Notes: generated from the sequence alone by a model not told the origin. Shown: positions 42,265-54,620, counted from the first letter of the stretch. The stretch is 64,000 nt of DNA from Cedecea davisae DSM 4568 (GCF_000412335.2 NZ_KE161030.1:4174495-4238494), one strand, 5' to 3'. Made by a program: numbers and translations.

Positions 42265-43734
42265 TTACATCATTACGACGTCGAACTGCTCCTGATTGTA
42301 GAGCGGCTCTATTTGTACTTTGACCTGTTTACCAACAAAGATTTCTACTTCGGCCAGGGCGTGAGACTCTTCGCTTTTCAGCGCTTCCCCCACGGCAGGA
42401 GAAGCATAGACCAGGAAACGGTCGGAATCGTAGGCGTGATGCACGCGCACGATTTCACGCATGATTTCATAGCAGACCGTTTCGACCGTCTTTACCGTGC
42501 CGCGACCGTGGCAGGTCGGGCATTCATTGCAAAGTACGTGCTCCACGCTTTCGCGCGTGCGCTTGCGGGTCATCTCTACCAGGCCAAGCTGTGAGAAGCC
42601 GTTGATGCTGGTCTTAACGCGATCTTTACTCAGCGCCTGTTCCAGAGAATGCAGCACGCGGCGGCGGTGATCCTCATTGCTCATATCGATGAAGTCGATG
42701 ATGATAATGCCGCCGAGATTGCGCAGGCGAAGCTGGCGGGCAATGGCCTGAGTCGCTTCGATATTAGTGTTAAAAATGGTGTCATCGAGATTGCGATGGC
42801 CGACAAATGCCCCGGTGTTAATATCCACCGTGGTCATGGCTTCGGTCTGATCGATAACCAGATAGCCGCCGGATTTCAGCTCGACCTTGCGTTCCAGCGC
42901 GCGCTGGATTTCGTTCTCGACATCATAGAGGTCGAAAATCGGCTGCCGGCCGCTGTAGTGTTCAATTTTGCTGGTCATTTCCGGCATGTATTCGGCGGTA
43001 AATTCCAGCAGCATTTCATAGGTCAGGCGGGAGTCCACGCGGATCCTGTCCAGCGCCGCGTCGGCAAAATCACGCAGCACGCGCTGGGCCAGCGCCAGCT
43101 CGCCGTACATCTGATAGCGGGTCTGATTGCGCTTCTTACGCTCGCTAACCTTGGTCCAGACGCGCTTCAGGTAGGCGGCATCGGAGGCCAGGTCTTCTTC
43201 GCAAACGCCTTCGGCGGCGGTACGAATGATAAACCCGCCGTGCTCGTCGCAATAATCATTAACGATGCGCTTCAGGCGGTCGCGCTCAGCTTCGCTCTCA
43301 ATGCGCTGGGATACGCCAACGTGGGAGGCTCCGGGCATAAACACGAGGTAGCGTGAAGGCAGAGTAATGTCGGTGGTGAGGCGTGCGCCTTTGGTACCCA
43401 GCGGATCTTTCACCACCTGTACCATCAGGTCCTGCCCCTGGCGAACCAGCTCGGCGATATCACGCACGCTGAAGTTCTTTTGCTCCTCACCCGCCACGCA
43501 TTCGGTATGCGGCATGATGTCTGAAGCATGGAGGAAAGCCGCCTTATCCAGGCCAATATCTACAAATGCCGCCTGCATTCCAGGCAGCACCCGGCTAACG
43601 CGACCTTTGTAGATATTCCCTACTATTCCGCGGCGCGCTTCGCGCTCAATATGGATCTCTTGCAGTATGCCGCCGTCAATATAGGCTACCCGTGTTTCTG
43701 AAGGGGTAACGTTGACTAATAATTCAGCCGTCAT
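42265..43734 (-). CDS. rng: Ribonuclease G
   Basis: Endoribonuclease of the RNase E/G family that matures the 16S rRNA 5' end and cuts some mRNAs. The start at 43734 ([20 protein letters not shown]) gives 489 residues, the E. coli length; six earlier codons are not used. An S1 domain (about 35-125), an RNase H-like and 5' sensor region, catalytic aspartates in TTVDINTG and IIIDFIDM, and the Zn-link CNECPTCHG are visible. It overlaps maf by 11 bp. Confidence 0.98.
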   Translation of the reverse strand: MTAELLVNVTPSETRVAYIDGGILQEIHIEREARRGIVGNIYKGRVSRVLPGMQAAFVDIGLDKAAFLHASDIMPHTECVAGEEQKNFSVRDIAELVRQGQDLMVQVVKDPLGTKGARLTTDITLPSRYLVFMPGASHVGVSQRIESEAERDRLKRIVNDYCDEHGGFIIRTAAEGVCEEDLASDAAYLKRVWTKVSERKKRNQTRYQMYGELALAQRVLRDFADAALDRIRVDSRLTYEMLLEFTAEYMPEMTSKIEHYSGRQPIFDLYDVENEIQRALERKVELKSGGYLVIDQTEAMTTVDINTGAFVGHRNLDDTIFNTNIEATQAIARQLRLRNLGGIIIIDFIDMSNEDHRRRVLHSLEQALSKDRVKTSINGFSQLGLVEMTRKRTRESVEHVLCNECPTCHGRGTVKTVETVCYEIMREIVRVHHAYDSDRFLVYASPAVGEALKSEESHALAEVEIFVGKQVKVQIEPLYNQEQFDVVMM

Positions 43735-44317
43735 CTTTTCCTCGTCCGTCACGCAGCGCGTGAAAATTGCTCAGCAACTCACCAGTTTCCACCAGCGGTA
43801 ATCCCACCACTGCGTGATAACTGCCATTAATCCTTTTAACGAAACAGCCGCCAAGCCCCTGAATACCATAGGCACCGGCTTTGTCCATAGGCTCACCGCT
43901 GGCAATATAGCCGGCAATATCCTGTTCGGATAAGCTGCGAAACGTTACGTCGGTAACCACTAAAGTTTCCAGCACCTGGTTAGCGTCGGCAATCGCCACC
44001 GCCGTCATCACCTGATGCTGGTTGCCGGAAAGCAGGCGCAGCATCTGCGCCGCGTGCCCGGCATCCTTTGGTTTCTCCAGCACTTCGCCGTTAAAAATAA
44101 CTATCGTATCCGCACCCAGTACCGGCAAATCCTGAGTCACCATCGCGACGCCTGCCTGAGCTTTTTCACGCGCCAGGCGGCATACATACTGCTCGGCGCT
44201 TTCATGCGGCTGGCGCTGCTCTTCAATGCCGGGAACCACACGTTCGAAGGAGACGCCCAGCTGGGTCAGCAATTCCTGACGGCGAGGCGAACCGGATGCC
44301 AGATACAACGTAGTCAT
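43724..44317 (-). CDS. yhdE: Maf-family dTTP/UTP pyrophosphatase (YhdE)
   Basis: House-cleaning nucleotide pyrophosphatase of the Maf family acting on dTTP, UTP and some modified nucleotides. It has 197 residues as in E. coli. The N-terminal nucleotide-binding [10 protein letters not shown] (8-17) and the catalytic ADTIV motif (around residue 70) are present, with the base-selective region [20 protein letters not shown] (first 20 residues of that segment). It sits between mreD and rng. Confidence 0.96.
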   Translation of the reverse strand: MTTLYLASGSPRRQELLTQLGVSFERVVPGIEEQRQPHESAEQYVCRLAREKAQAGVAMVTQDLPVLGADTIVIFNGEVLEKPKDAGHAAQMLRLLSGNQHQVMTAVAIADANQVLETLVVTDVTFRSLSEQDIAGYIASGEPMDKAGAYGIQGLGGCFVKRINGSYHAVVGLPLVETGELLSNFHALRDGRGKDDG

Positions 44318-44326
44318 ATTTACCTT

Positions 44327-44815
44327 TTACTGCACAGCAAATTGCTGGCGAACTTTGCGCATTAACAGGAAAATCCAGGGCCACAGGATACCGTTAACTA
44401 CACTACTCCAGAACACTTCCGGTCTGAAAGAGACGTTGATCACTAAAAATTCCGACCAGAAAACAATGATGTCGGTGACCAGCGAGAGCAGCATAACGAC
44501 CAGCGCCTGCTGCCAAAGGGCGAGATTACGGAAAAGCTGGTATTTCAGCGCCACCAGGTAAGCCACAATACTTAATGATAGAGCGCGAACGCCAAGTGTG
44601 GAGCCACTTATCAAATCAAGTATGGCTCCCACGACGAATCCCGTTCCGACATTCACGCGATGCGGCAGCGCTAAAATCCAGTAAAGCAGAATCAGCAATA
44701 CCCAGTCAGGCCGGTAAAACTTGAGGTCGTCCGGCCAGGGCATCACCTGGAGCAGCAGGGCAATCAGAAATGAAAGCCAGACGACCCAGCGGCCCTGGCT
44801 ACGATAACTTCCCAC
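44327..44815 (-). CDS. mreD: Rod shape-determining protein MreD
   Basis: Polytopic inner-membrane protein of the elongasome. It starts with GTG at 44815, overlapping the last base of the mreC TAG stop, the coupling seen in E. coli. It has 162 residues and about five membrane helices. It works with MreC, RodZ, PBP2 and RodA to guide lateral wall growth. Confidence 0.97.
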   Translation of the reverse strand: MGSYRSQGRWVVWLSFLIALLLQVMPWPDDLKFYRPDWVLLILLYWILALPHRVNVGTGFVVGAILDLISGSTLGVRALSLSIVAYLVALKYQLFRNLALWQQALVVMLLSLVTDIIVFWSEFLVINVSFRPEVFWSSVVNGILWPWIFLLMRKVRQQFAVQ

Positions 44816-45801
44816 TACTGAGCTCCCGTAGCAGGCTGGGTAATGCCCGTCGCTGGTGCAGGCACCGGCGCTGGCGGCCCCATAGAGCCAGGCGGCGGCA
44901 GAACCTGCGGCATCATCTGCATCAGGCGTTCGTTCGCCACGCGGTGAACTTCTTCAGGCGGCATCGGCGAAACGCCGTTTTTATCCGAACCCCAGAGCAG
45001 CAGCAGATAGCGCAGGCGCTGCAAACCGGCGGTAGGGCGAGCCTGAATCACGGTATAGGCGCGCTGAGTATCCAGCTTGACGGAGGAGACGACGGCAACC
45101 GGGTAACCTTCCGGGAAACGCCCGCCGAGACCTGAGGTCACCAGCACGTCGCCCACGCGGATATCGGTATTTGCCGGCAGATGCTCCAGCTGCAAATCAT
45201 CAGTACAGCCGTTACCGGCCGCAATGACACGAATGTCGTTACGCAGTACCTGAATGGGCAGCGCGTGTGTGGCATCGCATATCAGCAGCACGCGGCTGGT
45301 TAACTTAGCCACCGCAATAACCTGACCGACAACGCCTTTATCGCTGATAACCGGCTGGCCTTCGTAAACGCCGTTTACGCTGCCCTTGTCGATAACCACC
45401 TGATCGCTGTACGGATCGTTAACGGTAGAGATGACCTGAGTCACCATTTTTTGCTCATCCTGGCGCAGCGGAGAACCCAGCAGCTCGCGCAGACGCGCGT
45501 TCTCCTGCCGGTATTGACCCAGCATCAGTAATTCGCTGTTTTTCAGGATTAACTCCTGACGCAGAACCCGATTTTCAAGTTCCAGCTGGTCGCGTGACGC
45601 CAGCGTCTGAGAGACGCTATCGAGTAATTCACGGGGACCATTAGAGACAAAATAGAAAGGACTGACGGCAGTATCCATGTACGTTCTGATTTGGCTGAAC
45701 GTACCGAGGCGGCTGTCGGCGATAATGACACCAAGCGCCACCAGCACCGCCAGGATAAGGCGAATCTGTAGCGACGGGCCACGGCTGAAAATTGGCTTCA
45801 T
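44815..45801 (-). CDS. mreC: Rod shape-determining protein MreC
   Basis: Bitopic elongasome scaffold. It has one membrane helix (about 11-28), a coiled coil (about 65-110) and two beta-barrel domains (about 115-275). At 328 residues it is about 39 shorter than E. coli (367): the C-terminal Pro/Ala/Gln-rich tail is cut to [25 protein letters not shown] sequence. The structured part is complete, so function should be normal. It lies 65 bp after mreB. Confidence 0.97.
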   Translation of the reverse strand: MKPIFSRGPSLQIRLILAVLVALGVIIADSRLGTFSQIRTYMDTAVSPFYFVSNGPRELLDSVSQTLASRDQLELENRVLRQELILKNSELLMLGQYRQENARLRELLGSPLRQDEQKMVTQVISTVNDPYSDQVVIDKGSVNGVYEGQPVISDKGVVGQVIAVAKLTSRVLLICDATHALPIQVLRNDIRVIAAGNGCTDDLQLEHLPANTDIRVGDVLVTSGLGGRFPEGYPVAVVSSVKLDTQRAYTVIQARPTAGLQRLRYLLLLWGSDKNGVSPMPPEEVHRVANERLMQMMPQVLPPPGSMGPPAPVPAPATGITQPATGAQ

Positions 45802-45866
45802 AGGCTATGCGTATTCCCAAACCAGCAAGCAGGGGCAGCCGGAAGCTCCCCCTGACCTTGCGGCTG

Positions 45867-47216
<1,350 letters not shown>

Positions 47217-49157
47217 TTAAACCGAGTATCTTTGTGAATATTTTTTCACATTACTGTCAAGCGGCTGAGATGCGGCGATAAAATCACCTTGCGCCCCCGC
47301 CACCCCGTTATCAATCAGCGTCTGCCATTCGCCGCGAGTCCTCACACCTGTGGCAAAAACACGGGTTCGCGTACCTTTACAGGATTCCACCAGGCTGTTA
47401 ACAAACAGCTGGTTTTCTGTACGCTTGCCGATGTTTCTCACCAGACCCGGATGCAGTTTTATCAGCCCCACATCCAGCTCTTTAATATAGGTTGTGCTCA
47501 CCACGGTTAATCCAGCCTGGATAACAACAATTCTTGCCCCTAAAGCGGTTATCAACCTGACTACAGGTTGTAAACGGCTGATGTGTTGACAGACATCTGC
47601 CTCCGCAAGTTCAAAAATAATCCTTGAGCGTTTCGATTTTTCGCACTGCATCAGAGAATCACGCAGCCAGCGCTGGAAAGGTGCGCGGATAAGCGAGTCA
47701 ACGGTGACCTGAATCGCCAGCGTCTCTTCGGGCCAGAAGCTGAGCAAAGGTAAAAGTCGGGAGACGACCTGGCGATCGTATTGCTCGGATAAGCCAAACT
47801 GCCTGACCATTGGCATATACTCCGCCGACAGCACCTCCTGCTCGCCGTCAAAAATACGGCACATGATTTCGCGATGGTGCACGATGCCCAGGCGGTCAAC
47901 CGCCGGTTTTTGATAGAAGCGCGGGCCGCCCTGCTTCAGCACCTGCTCAAGCAGAGTACGCCATTTCACGCTCCCTCTACCCTGTTCCGGCAGCTTGTCG
48001 TCATAGACTGACCAGCTATTAGCCCCCTGGAAAGCGGCGTTGCGGGTGGCAATTTCGGCTTTCTCCATCACCTGCTCTTTGGTCTGCCCGCTGCGCCAGG
48101 CGCAGATGCCAATGTGCAGCATATCGCTGCGATCTACCATACGGGTCGGCGGCAGCGCATCCACGGCATTTAACAGCTGGCTGGCTATGCCATCGGCCTC
48201 TTTCAGGGTGCGATGCGGCAAAAGAACCGCAAAGTCGCTGCGAAAATAGCGGGCCAGCAGGGCTCCAGGGTAACGCATCACAAAAGTGGAGAGTAAATTC
48301 ACCAAAGTGAATAGATATTCTTCTACCGGCGCATTACCCCACGTTTCCTTCAGCAGCTCGAAGTCCGGCAAACGAACTATCATCACTACGCCGTGGGCGC
48401 CCACCTGCTCCTGCCCGTCCAGCAGCGTGGCCAGTTGGTTATCGAAGAACAGACGGTTGTTTAGCCCGGTTTGAACGTCCTGGGCCGCAAACGCCCTGAT
48501 CAGCGTATCAACCCGGTTGCGCTGTTCGTCGGCGCTCTGCAAATCTGAAAGCAAGGCGTCAATCGCGCTACTGACCAGCGGCGGCCATTCATGCACGGAG
48601 CCCCGCACGCCAACGCCACGCTCACCGCTGATGATTTTACCCGCACGCGCCTCCAGCAGCTCCTGCCCGGAAAGCTGCTTTTTCAGCCAGCGTCCGGCCA
48701 GCAGCAGCACCACCAGCATAAAAGCGATCGCCGCCGTTAACGGGGTGGTGGTAAACATCGCGTGATAATAGAGGGCAACGGGGTCCCGATAGGTCAGCGT
48801 CAGCGTCATCCCTGGATGCTTCATCAGATCTACGGTGAGAGTGCGGTAAAGATACTGGGTGCCGGTCGGGCGATAATCCTCAGGTAAGACGTGCTGAAAT
48901 TCGTAGGTTTTATCCGCCTGCAGGCGGATCCCCGTGATATCAACCGGGGTCATTAATTCGGTAAAACGGCTGGCAAGCTGCTGCGGCGAGCTGGAAACCA
49001 GCTGATTATCAATAATGGTGGCGACCGCCATAATCCGCTGCTGCGTTTTATCATGCACCGAGCTGTAGAAACTTAGCAGGCAGCCCAACAGCGTTACGAT
49101 TATCGCAAGGCCGGTTAAGAGGGTGATAAAAGCGGAAAGTTTCGTCGTTAATCGCAT
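47217..49157 (-). CDS. csrD: CsrB/CsrC RNA-decay regulator CsrD
   Basis: Membrane protein with degenerate GGDEF and EAL domains that targets the CsrA-sequestering RNAs CsrB and CsrC for RNase E decay. It does not make or break c-di-GMP. It has 646 residues as in E. coli. Two membrane helices (about 10-30 and 135-153) flank a sensory region; a HAMP-like/coiled region follows. The GGDEF signature is replaced by YFRSDF and the EAL motif by EIM (in HHREIMCRIFDG), both in keeping with known CsrD degeneracy. Confidence 0.97.
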   Translation of the reverse strand: MRLTTKLSAFITLLTGLAIIVTLLGCLLSFYSSVHDKTQQRIMAVATIIDNQLVSSSPQQLASRFTELMTPVDITGIRLQADKTYEFQHVLPEDYRPTGTQYLYRTLTVDLMKHPGMTLTLTYRDPVALYYHAMFTTTPLTAAIAFMLVVLLLAGRWLKKQLSGQELLEARAGKIISGERGVGVRGSVHEWPPLVSSAIDALLSDLQSADEQRNRVDTLIRAFAAQDVQTGLNNRLFFDNQLATLLDGQEQVGAHGVVMIVRLPDFELLKETWGNAPVEEYLFTLVNLLSTFVMRYPGALLARYFRSDFAVLLPHRTLKEADGIASQLLNAVDALPPTRMVDRSDMLHIGICAWRSGQTKEQVMEKAEIATRNAAFQGANSWSVYDDKLPEQGRGSVKWRTLLEQVLKQGGPRFYQKPAVDRLGIVHHREIMCRIFDGEQEVLSAEYMPMVRQFGLSEQYDRQVVSRLLPLLSFWPEETLAIQVTVDSLIRAPFQRWLRDSLMQCEKSKRSRIIFELAEADVCQHISRLQPVVRLITALGARIVVIQAGLTVVSTTYIKELDVGLIKLHPGLVRNIGKRTENQLFVNSLVESCKGTRTRVFATGVRTRGEWQTLIDNGVAGAQGDFIAASQPLDSNVKKYSQRYSV

Positions 49158-49358
49158 CCCTGTGTTAACTCCGGTTGGTGAAAATTACCCACACTCACAT
49201 TGGTATCAAAGGATGAAGCATTAAATAGCAAAGCAAGAACCCTGGCAAACTCCACGGTCATTTCTGTGCATTTATTGCGGTAAGTCGGCTCTTAAGATCA
49301 GTATCGGAGTATAGTCTTCTGAGATTTTTTTCCCATTAATAGCCACCGAGGAGCGCCA

Positions 49359-50333
49359 ATGCAGGCACTAATCCTGGAACAGTCCGAAGGCCAGACCCTG
49401 GCAGCGGTAAAAAATATCGAGCCAGCTACGCTGCCGGAAGGCAACGTTACCGTTGAGATTGACTACTCAAGCCTCAACTACAAAGACGCCCTCGCTATTA
49501 CCGGCAAAGGCAAAATTATTCGCAACTTCCCGATGGTACCGGGCATCGACTTCGCCGGGAAAGTGCATAGCAGCGAAGACCCACGCTTCCACGTTGGCCA
49601 GGCCGTTCTGCTAACCGGCTGGGGCGTTGGGGAAAACCACTGGGGCGGGCTGGCGGAAGCCGCACGGGTGAATGGCGACTGGCTGGTCGCGATGCCGCAG
49701 GGGCTGGACGCACGCAAAGCAATGATTATTGGTACCGCAGGCTTCACCGCTATGCTCTGCGTAATGGCGCTGGAAGAAGCTGGCGTGACGCCACAGAGCG
49801 GTGAAATCGTCGTCACCGGCGCCAGCGGCGGAGTGGGCAGCACTGCGGTAGCGTTACTGCACAAGCTCGGTTATCAGGTAGCCGCCGTTTCAGGGCGAGA
49901 ATCTACCCATGACTACCTTCGCAGCCTCGGCGCTAACCGCGTTCTTGGTCGCGATGAATTTGCCGAAACCCGGCCGCTGGAAAAACAGCTTTGGGCTGGC
50001 GCGGTGGATACCGTGGGCGACAAAGTGCTGGCGAAAGTGCTGGCGCAGATGAATTACGGCGGCTGCGTGGCGGCCTGTGGCCTGGCGGGCGGCTTTGCGC
50101 TGCCAACCACCGTGATGCCGTTTATTCTGCGTAACGTTCGCCTGCAGGGCGTGGACTCAGTCATGACGCCAACCGCGCGTCGCGCTGCGGCCTGGGAACG
50201 CCTGGTTCGTGATTTACCGGAGTCTTTCTATCAGCAGGCCACCACCGAAATTGGTCTTGAAGATGCGCCGAAGTTCGCTGACGCCATCATCAATAACGCC
50301 GCTCAGGGGCGTACGCTGGTAAAAGTTCGTTAA
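49359..50333 (+). CDS. acuI: Acrylyl-CoA reductase AcuI (YhdH)
   Basis: Zinc-free MDR-superfamily NADPH reductase that turns toxic acryloyl-CoA into propionyl-CoA. It has 324 residues as in E. coli. The substrate-side segment DYSSLNYKDALAITG and the nucleotide-binding VTGASGGVGSTAVALL (about 148-163) are diagnostic of the YhdH branch. A GAGG lies 7 bp before the ATG. It is monocistronic, followed by a GC hairpin. Confidence 0.96.
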   Translation: MQALILEQSEGQTLAAVKNIEPATLPEGNVTVEIDYSSLNYKDALAITGKGKIIRNFPMVPGIDFAGKVHSSEDPRFHVGQAVLLTGWGVGENHWGGLAEAARVNGDWLVAMPQGLDARKAMIIGTAGFTAMLCVMALEEAGVTPQSGEIVVTGASGGVGSTAVALLHKLGYQVAAVSGRESTHDYLRSLGANRVLGRDEFAETRPLEKQLWAGAVDTVGDKVLAKVLAQMNYGGCVAACGLAGGFALPTTVMPFILRNVRLQGVDSVMTPTARRAAAWERLVRDLPESFYQQATTEIGLEDAPKFADAIINNAAQGRTLVKVR

Positions 50334-50340
50334 TACCCGC

Positions 50341-50386
50341 CGGGGGCCGTGGCCGTACCTTGCGCCCCCGTAAATTTCAATTTTTC
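50341..50386 (+). terminator. Probable acuI terminator hairpin
   Basis: CGGGGGC (50341-50347) pairs with GCCCCCG (50364-50370), with a GGCC-containing internal loop. The T-run is 11 bp further on (50381-50385), so this is a weak or Rho-assisted terminator. Confidence 0.5.
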
Positions 50387-50450
50387 GTGACATATTCGCC
50401 GGAACGCTTTCTCTCAGTCATGCTTAGCCTATAGCAACGAGGAGAATGTC

Positions 50451-51455
50451 ATGAAAAAGGTCACCCGGCTTAGCGAAGCCGACGTCACGCCAGAATCGGT
50501 ATTTATGATGAAGCGTCGCCAGGTGCTGAAGGCTCTGGGGATTAGCGCCGCCGCATTGTCGCTACCGCACACCGCCAACGCCGATATTCTTTCCTGGTTT
50601 AAAGGCAATGACCGTCCTCCCGCCCCTTCGGGAAAGCCTCTGACCTTTAGCCAGCCCGGGCAGTGGCAGGCTAAACTCGCCATGACGCCGGAAGATAAAG
50701 TCACCGGCTACAACAACTTTTATGAGTTCGGGCTGGATAAAGCCGATCCGGCGGCAAATGCCGGCGCGCTGAAAACCGACCCGTGGCAGATAAAAATCAG
50801 CGGCGAAGTGGCCAAGCCGCTCACGCTGGATCACGACGATCTGTATAAACGTTTCCCGCTGGAAGAGCGCATCTACCGCATGCGCTGCGTTGAGGCCTGG
50901 TCAATGGTGGTTCCGTGGATTGGCTTCCCGCTAAGCAAATTGCTGGCGATGGTTGAACCCACCAGCAATGCCAAATATGTTGCCTTTGAAACGCTTTACG
51001 ATCCCGAACAAATGCCCGGCCAGAAAGATCGTTTCATCGGCGGTGGCCTGCAATACCCTTATGTAGAGGGGCTGAGGCTTGATGAGGCGATGCATCCGCT
51101 GACGCTGCTGACCGTTGGCGTTTACGGCAAGGCGCTGCCGCCGCAAAACGGCGCGCCGATTCGCCTGACTGTGCCGTGGAAGTATGGCTTCAAGGGGATA
51201 AAGTCGATTGTCAGCATCAAGCTGGTACGCGAGCTGCCGCCTACGACCTGGAACCTTGCCGCGCCGAATGAATACGGTTTCTACGCCAACGTGAACCCGC
51301 ATGTTGACCACCCTCGCTGGTCGCAGGCTTCAGAGCGGTTTATCGGCTCCGGCGGCGTGCTGGATGTGAAGCGCCAGCCCACGCTGCTGTTTAACGGCTA
51401 CGCCGAACAGGTGGCATCGCTTTACCACGGCCTGAATCTCAAGGAGAATTTCTGA
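50451..51455 (+). CDS. msrP: Protein-methionine-sulfoxide reductase catalytic subunit MsrP
   Basis: Periplasmic molybdenum enzyme that repairs oxidised methionine in envelope proteins, using electrons from quinones through MsrQ. It has 334 residues. A twin-arginine signal [10 protein letters not shown] (Arg22-Arg23) and cleavage after ANA (42-44) show Tat export. The molybdenum-binding cysteine is Cys146 in RMRCVEAW. It was formerly yedY. In E. coli the msrPQ pair sits at another locus behind the hprRS sensors; here no such regulator is adjacent. Confidence 0.97.
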   Translation: MKKVTRLSEADVTPESVFMMKRRQVLKALGISAAALSLPHTANADILSWFKGNDRPPAPSGKPLTFSQPGQWQAKLAMTPEDKVTGYNNFYEFGLDKADPAANAGALKTDPWQIKISGEVAKPLTLDHDDLYKRFPLEERIYRMRCVEAWSMVVPWIGFPLSKLLAMVEPTSNAKYVAFETLYDPEQMPGQKDRFIGGGLQYPYVEGLRLDEAMHPLTLLTVGVYGKALPPQNGAPIRLTVPWKYGFKGIKSIVSIKLVRELPPTTWNLAAPNEYGFYANVNPHVDHPRWSQASERFIGSGGVLDVKRQPTLLFNGYAEQVASLYHGLNLKENF

Positions 51456-52055
51456 GTGCGCCTGACAGCAAAGCAAATTACCTGGCTTAAGGTGGCGCTG
51501 CATCTGGCCGCTTTCTTGCCTTTTGTCTGGCTGTTTTACGCCGCCAGCCAGGGGCTTTTTAGCGCCGATCCGGCAAAAGATATCCAGCATTTTACCGGCA
51601 GAATGGCGCTAAAGTTGCTGCTGGCAACGCTGCTTATCACTCCGCTGGCCCGCTACGCCAAACAGCCTTTATTGATTCGTACCCGCCGCCTGCTCGGCGT
51701 TTGGTGCTTTGTCTGGGCGTCTTTGCACCTGACCAGCTATTCGCTGCTTGAGCTCGGCATAAGCAATCTTGGCCTGCTGGGCCAGGAGCTAGTCACCCGT
51801 CCTTACCTCACGCTGGGCATTATTTGCTGGCTTATTTTGCTCGCCCTGGCCGTGACCTCCACCCAAAAAGCCCAACGAGCGCTTGGCTCCCGCTGGCAGA
51901 AATTGCATAACTTCGTCTATCTGGTCGCGATCCTCGCGCCAGTTCATTTCATCTGGTCGGTTAAGATTTTGTCCCCGCAGCCCTTGCTTTATGCCCTGGG
52001 TGCTATCATCCTTCTGGCACTGCGCTACAAGAAGTTTCGCCAGTGGTGGCGCTAG
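51456..52055 (+). CDS. msrQ: Heme-binding membrane subunit MsrQ
   Basis: Six-helix b-type heme (and flavin) protein that passes electrons from the quinone pool to MsrP. It begins with GTG immediately after the msrP TGA (TGAGTG), with AAGGAG 6-11 bp before the start, so translation is coupled. It has 199 residues, close to the E. coli protein (about 211). Conserved His residues in ASLHLTSY and KLHNFVYL fit the heme ligands. Confidence 0.96.
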   Translation: MRLTAKQITWLKVALHLAAFLPFVWLFYAASQGLFSADPAKDIQHFTGRMALKLLLATLLITPLARYAKQPLLIRTRRLLGVWCFVWASLHLTSYSLLELGISNLGLLGQELVTRPYLTLGIICWLILLALAVTSTQKAQRALGSRWQKLHNFVYLVAILAPVHFIWSVKILSPQPLLYALGAIILLALRYKKFRQWWR

Positions 52056-52169
52056 CCGCAGAGCATCTCGTTTTCCGCCGAATGAACGTCAACTGCCGCC
52101 CCTGATGGGGTAGCGGTTGATCATCTTCCCTGATAAGACCAGTATTTAGCTGCCAAATGCTACGAAATC

Positions 52170-52175
52170 GTTATA
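52170..52175 (+). promoter_or_regulatory. Probable aroQ-accBC promoter -10 element
   Basis: A perfect TATAAT, preceded by CGT, lies 112 bp before aroQ; no good -35 is seen. Since only 22 bp separate aroQ from accB, this probably drives aroQ-accB-accC. An imperfect hairpin (about 52091-52120) upstream may end msrPQ. Confidence 0.55.
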
Positions 52176-52286
52176 ATGTGCGACTTCGGTTTTTTCTGGT
52201 GCCCATTTTCGACTCGAAAAGGTGACAACCGGAAAACTTAGGTATATTTTGTAAATTGCCTACTAATTGCAGGAGATGGCAGCACG

Positions 52287-52739
52287 ATGTCGGGTGAATT
52301 TCACATTTTGCTTTTGAATGGCCCTAATCTGAACATGCTGGGCACCCGGGAGCCGGATAAGTACGGCCACCAGACGTTAGCAGAAATTGTTAACACCCTG
52401 GAGGCACAGGCGACCGACCTTGGCGTGAAGCTCAGCCACCTGCAATCAAACGCCGAATATGCGCTGATTGACCGTATTCATCAGGCCAAAGACAATGTGG
52501 ACTTTATCCTGATTAATCCGGCCGCGTTCACGCATACCAGCGTCGCGCTGCGCGATGCTCTGCTGGCGGTAGATATCCCGTTTATCGAGATCCACCTCAG
52601 CAATGTTCACGCGCGTGAACCGTTTCGCCATCATTCATATCTTTCAGATAAAGCCGTCGGCGTCATCTGCGGATTAGGCGCTGACGGCTATTCATATGCA
52701 CTACAGACGGCGGTAAAACGCCTGTCAAAATCCATCTAA
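52287..52739 (+). CDS. aroQ: Type II 3-dehydroquinate dehydratase AroQ
   Basis: Dehydrates 3-dehydroquinate to 3-dehydroshikimate in the shikimate pathway (or in quinate breakdown). It has 150 residues, the type II size, with AGGAG upstream of the ATG. Catalytic features are Arg21 and Tyr26 in GTREPDKYG, Asn77 in [10 protein letters not shown], and His103 in [12 protein letters not shown]. coli K-12 relies on the unrelated type I enzyme AroD and has no intact aroQ here. It is 22 bp before accB, so is likely co-transcribed with acetyl-CoA carboxylase genes. Confidence 0.97.
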   Translation: MSGEFHILLLNGPNLNMLGTREPDKYGHQTLAEIVNTLEAQATDLGVKLSHLQSNAEYALIDRIHQAKDNVDFILINPAAFTHTSVALRDALLAVDIPFIEIHLSNVHAREPFRHHSYLSDKAVGVICGLGADGYSYALQTAVKRLSKSI

Positions 52740-52761
52740 ACAAAGAGTACGGAACCCACTC

Positions 52762-53241
52762 ATGGATATTCGTAAGATTAAAAAACTGATCGAGCTGGTT
52801 GAAGAATCAGGCATCGCTGAACTGGAAATTTCTGAAGGCGAAGAGTCTGTACGTATCAGCCGCTCACCGGCAAACGCGGGTTTCCCGATGATGCAACAGG
52901 CTTATGCTGCGCCTATGTACCAGCCTCAGCCACAGCCGGGTTTGGCCCAGGCCGTCGCGCCAGCCGCTACCCCGGCAATGGAAGCCCCTGCAGCTGCTGA
53001 AGTCAGTGGTCACATCGTACGTTCCCCAATGGTCGGTACCTTCTACCGTACCCCAAGCCCGGATGCAAAAGCGTTTGTTGAAGTTGGCCAGAAGGTTAAC
53101 GTTGGCGACACCCTGTGCATCGTTGAAGCAATGAAAATGATGAACCAGATCGAAGCTGATAAAGCCGGTGTGGTGAAAGCAATTCTGGTCGAGAATGGTC
53201 AGCCGGTAGAATTTGACGAGCCGCTGGTCGTCATCGAGTAA
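52762..53241 (+). CDS. accB: Biotin carboxyl carrier protein AccB
   Basis: Carries biotin for acetyl-CoA carboxylase, the first committed step of fatty-acid synthesis. It has 159 residues (E. coli 156). The N-terminal helix (about 1-30) is linked by an Ala/Pro/Gln-rich spacer (about 45-80) to the biotinyl domain. The biotinylated Lys125 sits in the EAMKMMNQ motif, and the thumb loop is [11 protein letters not shown]. In E. coli AccB represses its own operon through its N-terminus. accC follows after 10 bp. Confidence 0.98.
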   Translation: MDIRKIKKLIELVEESGIAELEISEGEESVRISRSPANAGFPMMQQAYAAPMYQPQPQPGLAQAVAPAATPAMEAPAAAEVSGHIVRSPMVGTFYRTPSPDAKAFVEVGQKVNVGDTLCIVEAMKMMNQIEADKAGVVKAILVENGQPVEFDEPLVVIE

Positions 53242-53251
53242 CGAGGCGAAC

Positions 53252-54598
53252 ATGCTGGATAAAATTGTCATCGCCAACCGCGGCGAGATTGCACTGCGTA
53301 TTCTTCGTGCCTGTAAAGAACTGGGCATCAAGACCGTCGCCGTGCACTCAAGTGCGGATCGCGATTTGAAACACGTATTACTGGCGGATGAGACGGTCTG
53401 TATTGGCCCGGCTCCGTCCGTGAAAAGCTATCTGAATATCCCGGCAATCATCTCTGCGGCAGAAATTACTGGCGCAGTAGCGATTCACCCGGGCTATGGT
53501 TTCCTGTCAGAAAACGCCAACTTTGCCGAGCAGGTTGAGCGCTCCGGCTTTATCTTCATCGGACCGAAAGCCGAAACTATCCGCCTGATGGGCGATAAAG
53601 TTTCCGCTATCACCGCGATGAAGAAAGCGGGTGTACCAACCGTACCAGGCTCTGACGGCCCACTCGACGGCGACATGGATAAAAACCGTGCTCATGCTAA
53701 GCGCATCGGCTACCCGGTTATTATCAAAGCGTCCGGCGGCGGCGGCGGTCGCGGTATGCGCGTAGTTCGCGGCGATGCGGAACTTGAGCAGTCCATCAAT
53801 ATGACCCGTGCGGAAGCCAAAGCGGCTTTCAACAACGACATGGTCTATATGGAGAAGTACCTCGAGAACCCACGCCATATCGAGATTCAGGTTCTGGCCG
53901 ATGGCCAGGGTAACGCTATCTATCTGGCCGAACGTGACTGCTCCATGCAGCGCCGCCACCAGAAAGTCGTTGAAGAAGCGCCAGCGCCGGGCATCACGCC
54001 GGAACTGCGTAAATTCATCGGCGATCGCTGCGCCAAAGCCTGCGTGGACATCAACTACCGCGGCGCGGGTACTTTCGAGTTCCTGTTCGAAAACGGCGAG
54101 TTCTATTTCATCGAAATGAACACCCGTATTCAGGTAGAGCACCCGGTTACCGAAATGATTACCGGCGTTGACCTGATCAAAGAGCAGCTGCGTATTGCTG
54201 CCGGTCAGCCGCTGTCCATCAAACAGGAAGACGTTCACGTTACCGGCCATGCGGTAGAATGCCGTATCAACGCCGAAGACCCGAATACCTTCCTGCCAAG
54301 CCCGGGCAAAATCACGCGCTTCCATGCGCCTGGTGGTTTTGGCGTGCGTTGGGAATCGCATATCTACGCCGGTTACACCGTACCGCCGTACTACGATTCA
54401 ATGATTGGTAAGCTGATTTGCTACGGCGAAACTCGTGAAGTGGCGATTTCCCGCATGAAAAATGCTCTTGCAGAGCTGATCATCGACGGCATCAAAACCA
54501 ACATCGAGCTGCAAACCAAAATCATGAATGACGAACACTTCCAGCAGGGTGGAACTAACATCCACTATCTGGAGAAGAAACTCGGTCTTCAACACTAA
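53252..54598 (+). CDS. accC: Biotin carboxylase AccC
   Basis: ATP-dependent carboxylation of the biotin on AccB. The start at 53252 ([20 protein letters not shown]) gives 448 residues (E. coli 449); the open frame reaches back over accB but is not used. ATP-grasp elements [12 protein letters not shown], the [15 protein letters not shown] motif and [15 protein letters not shown] are present. A terminator closes the operon. Confidence 0.99.
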   Translation: MLDKIVIANRGEIALRILRACKELGIKTVAVHSSADRDLKHVLLADETVCIGPAPSVKSYLNIPAIISAAEITGAVAIHPGYGFLSENANFAEQVERSGFIFIGPKAETIRLMGDKVSAITAMKKAGVPTVPGSDGPLDGDMDKNRAHAKRIGYPVIIKASGGGGGRGMRVVRGDAELEQSINMTRAEAKAAFNNDMVYMEKYLENPRHIEIQVLADGQGNAIYLAERDCSMQRRHQKVVEEAPAPGITPELRKFIGDRCAKACVDINYRGAGTFEFLFENGEFYFIEMNTRIQVEHPVTEMITGVDLIKEQLRIAAGQPLSIKQEDVHVTGHAVECRINAEDPNTFLPSPGKITRFHAPGGFGVRWESHIYAGYTVPPYYDSMIGKLICYGETREVAISRMKNALAELIIDGIKTNIELQTKIMNDEHFQQGGTNIHYLEKKLGLQH

Positions 54599-54620
54599 GT
54601 TTCCGTCAAACATGTCGACA

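Noticed and set aside
42649..43356. 235-residue plus-strand ORF inside rng
   Set aside because: It is antisense to RNase G, which is conserved end to end; no family motif is seen in the shadow frame.
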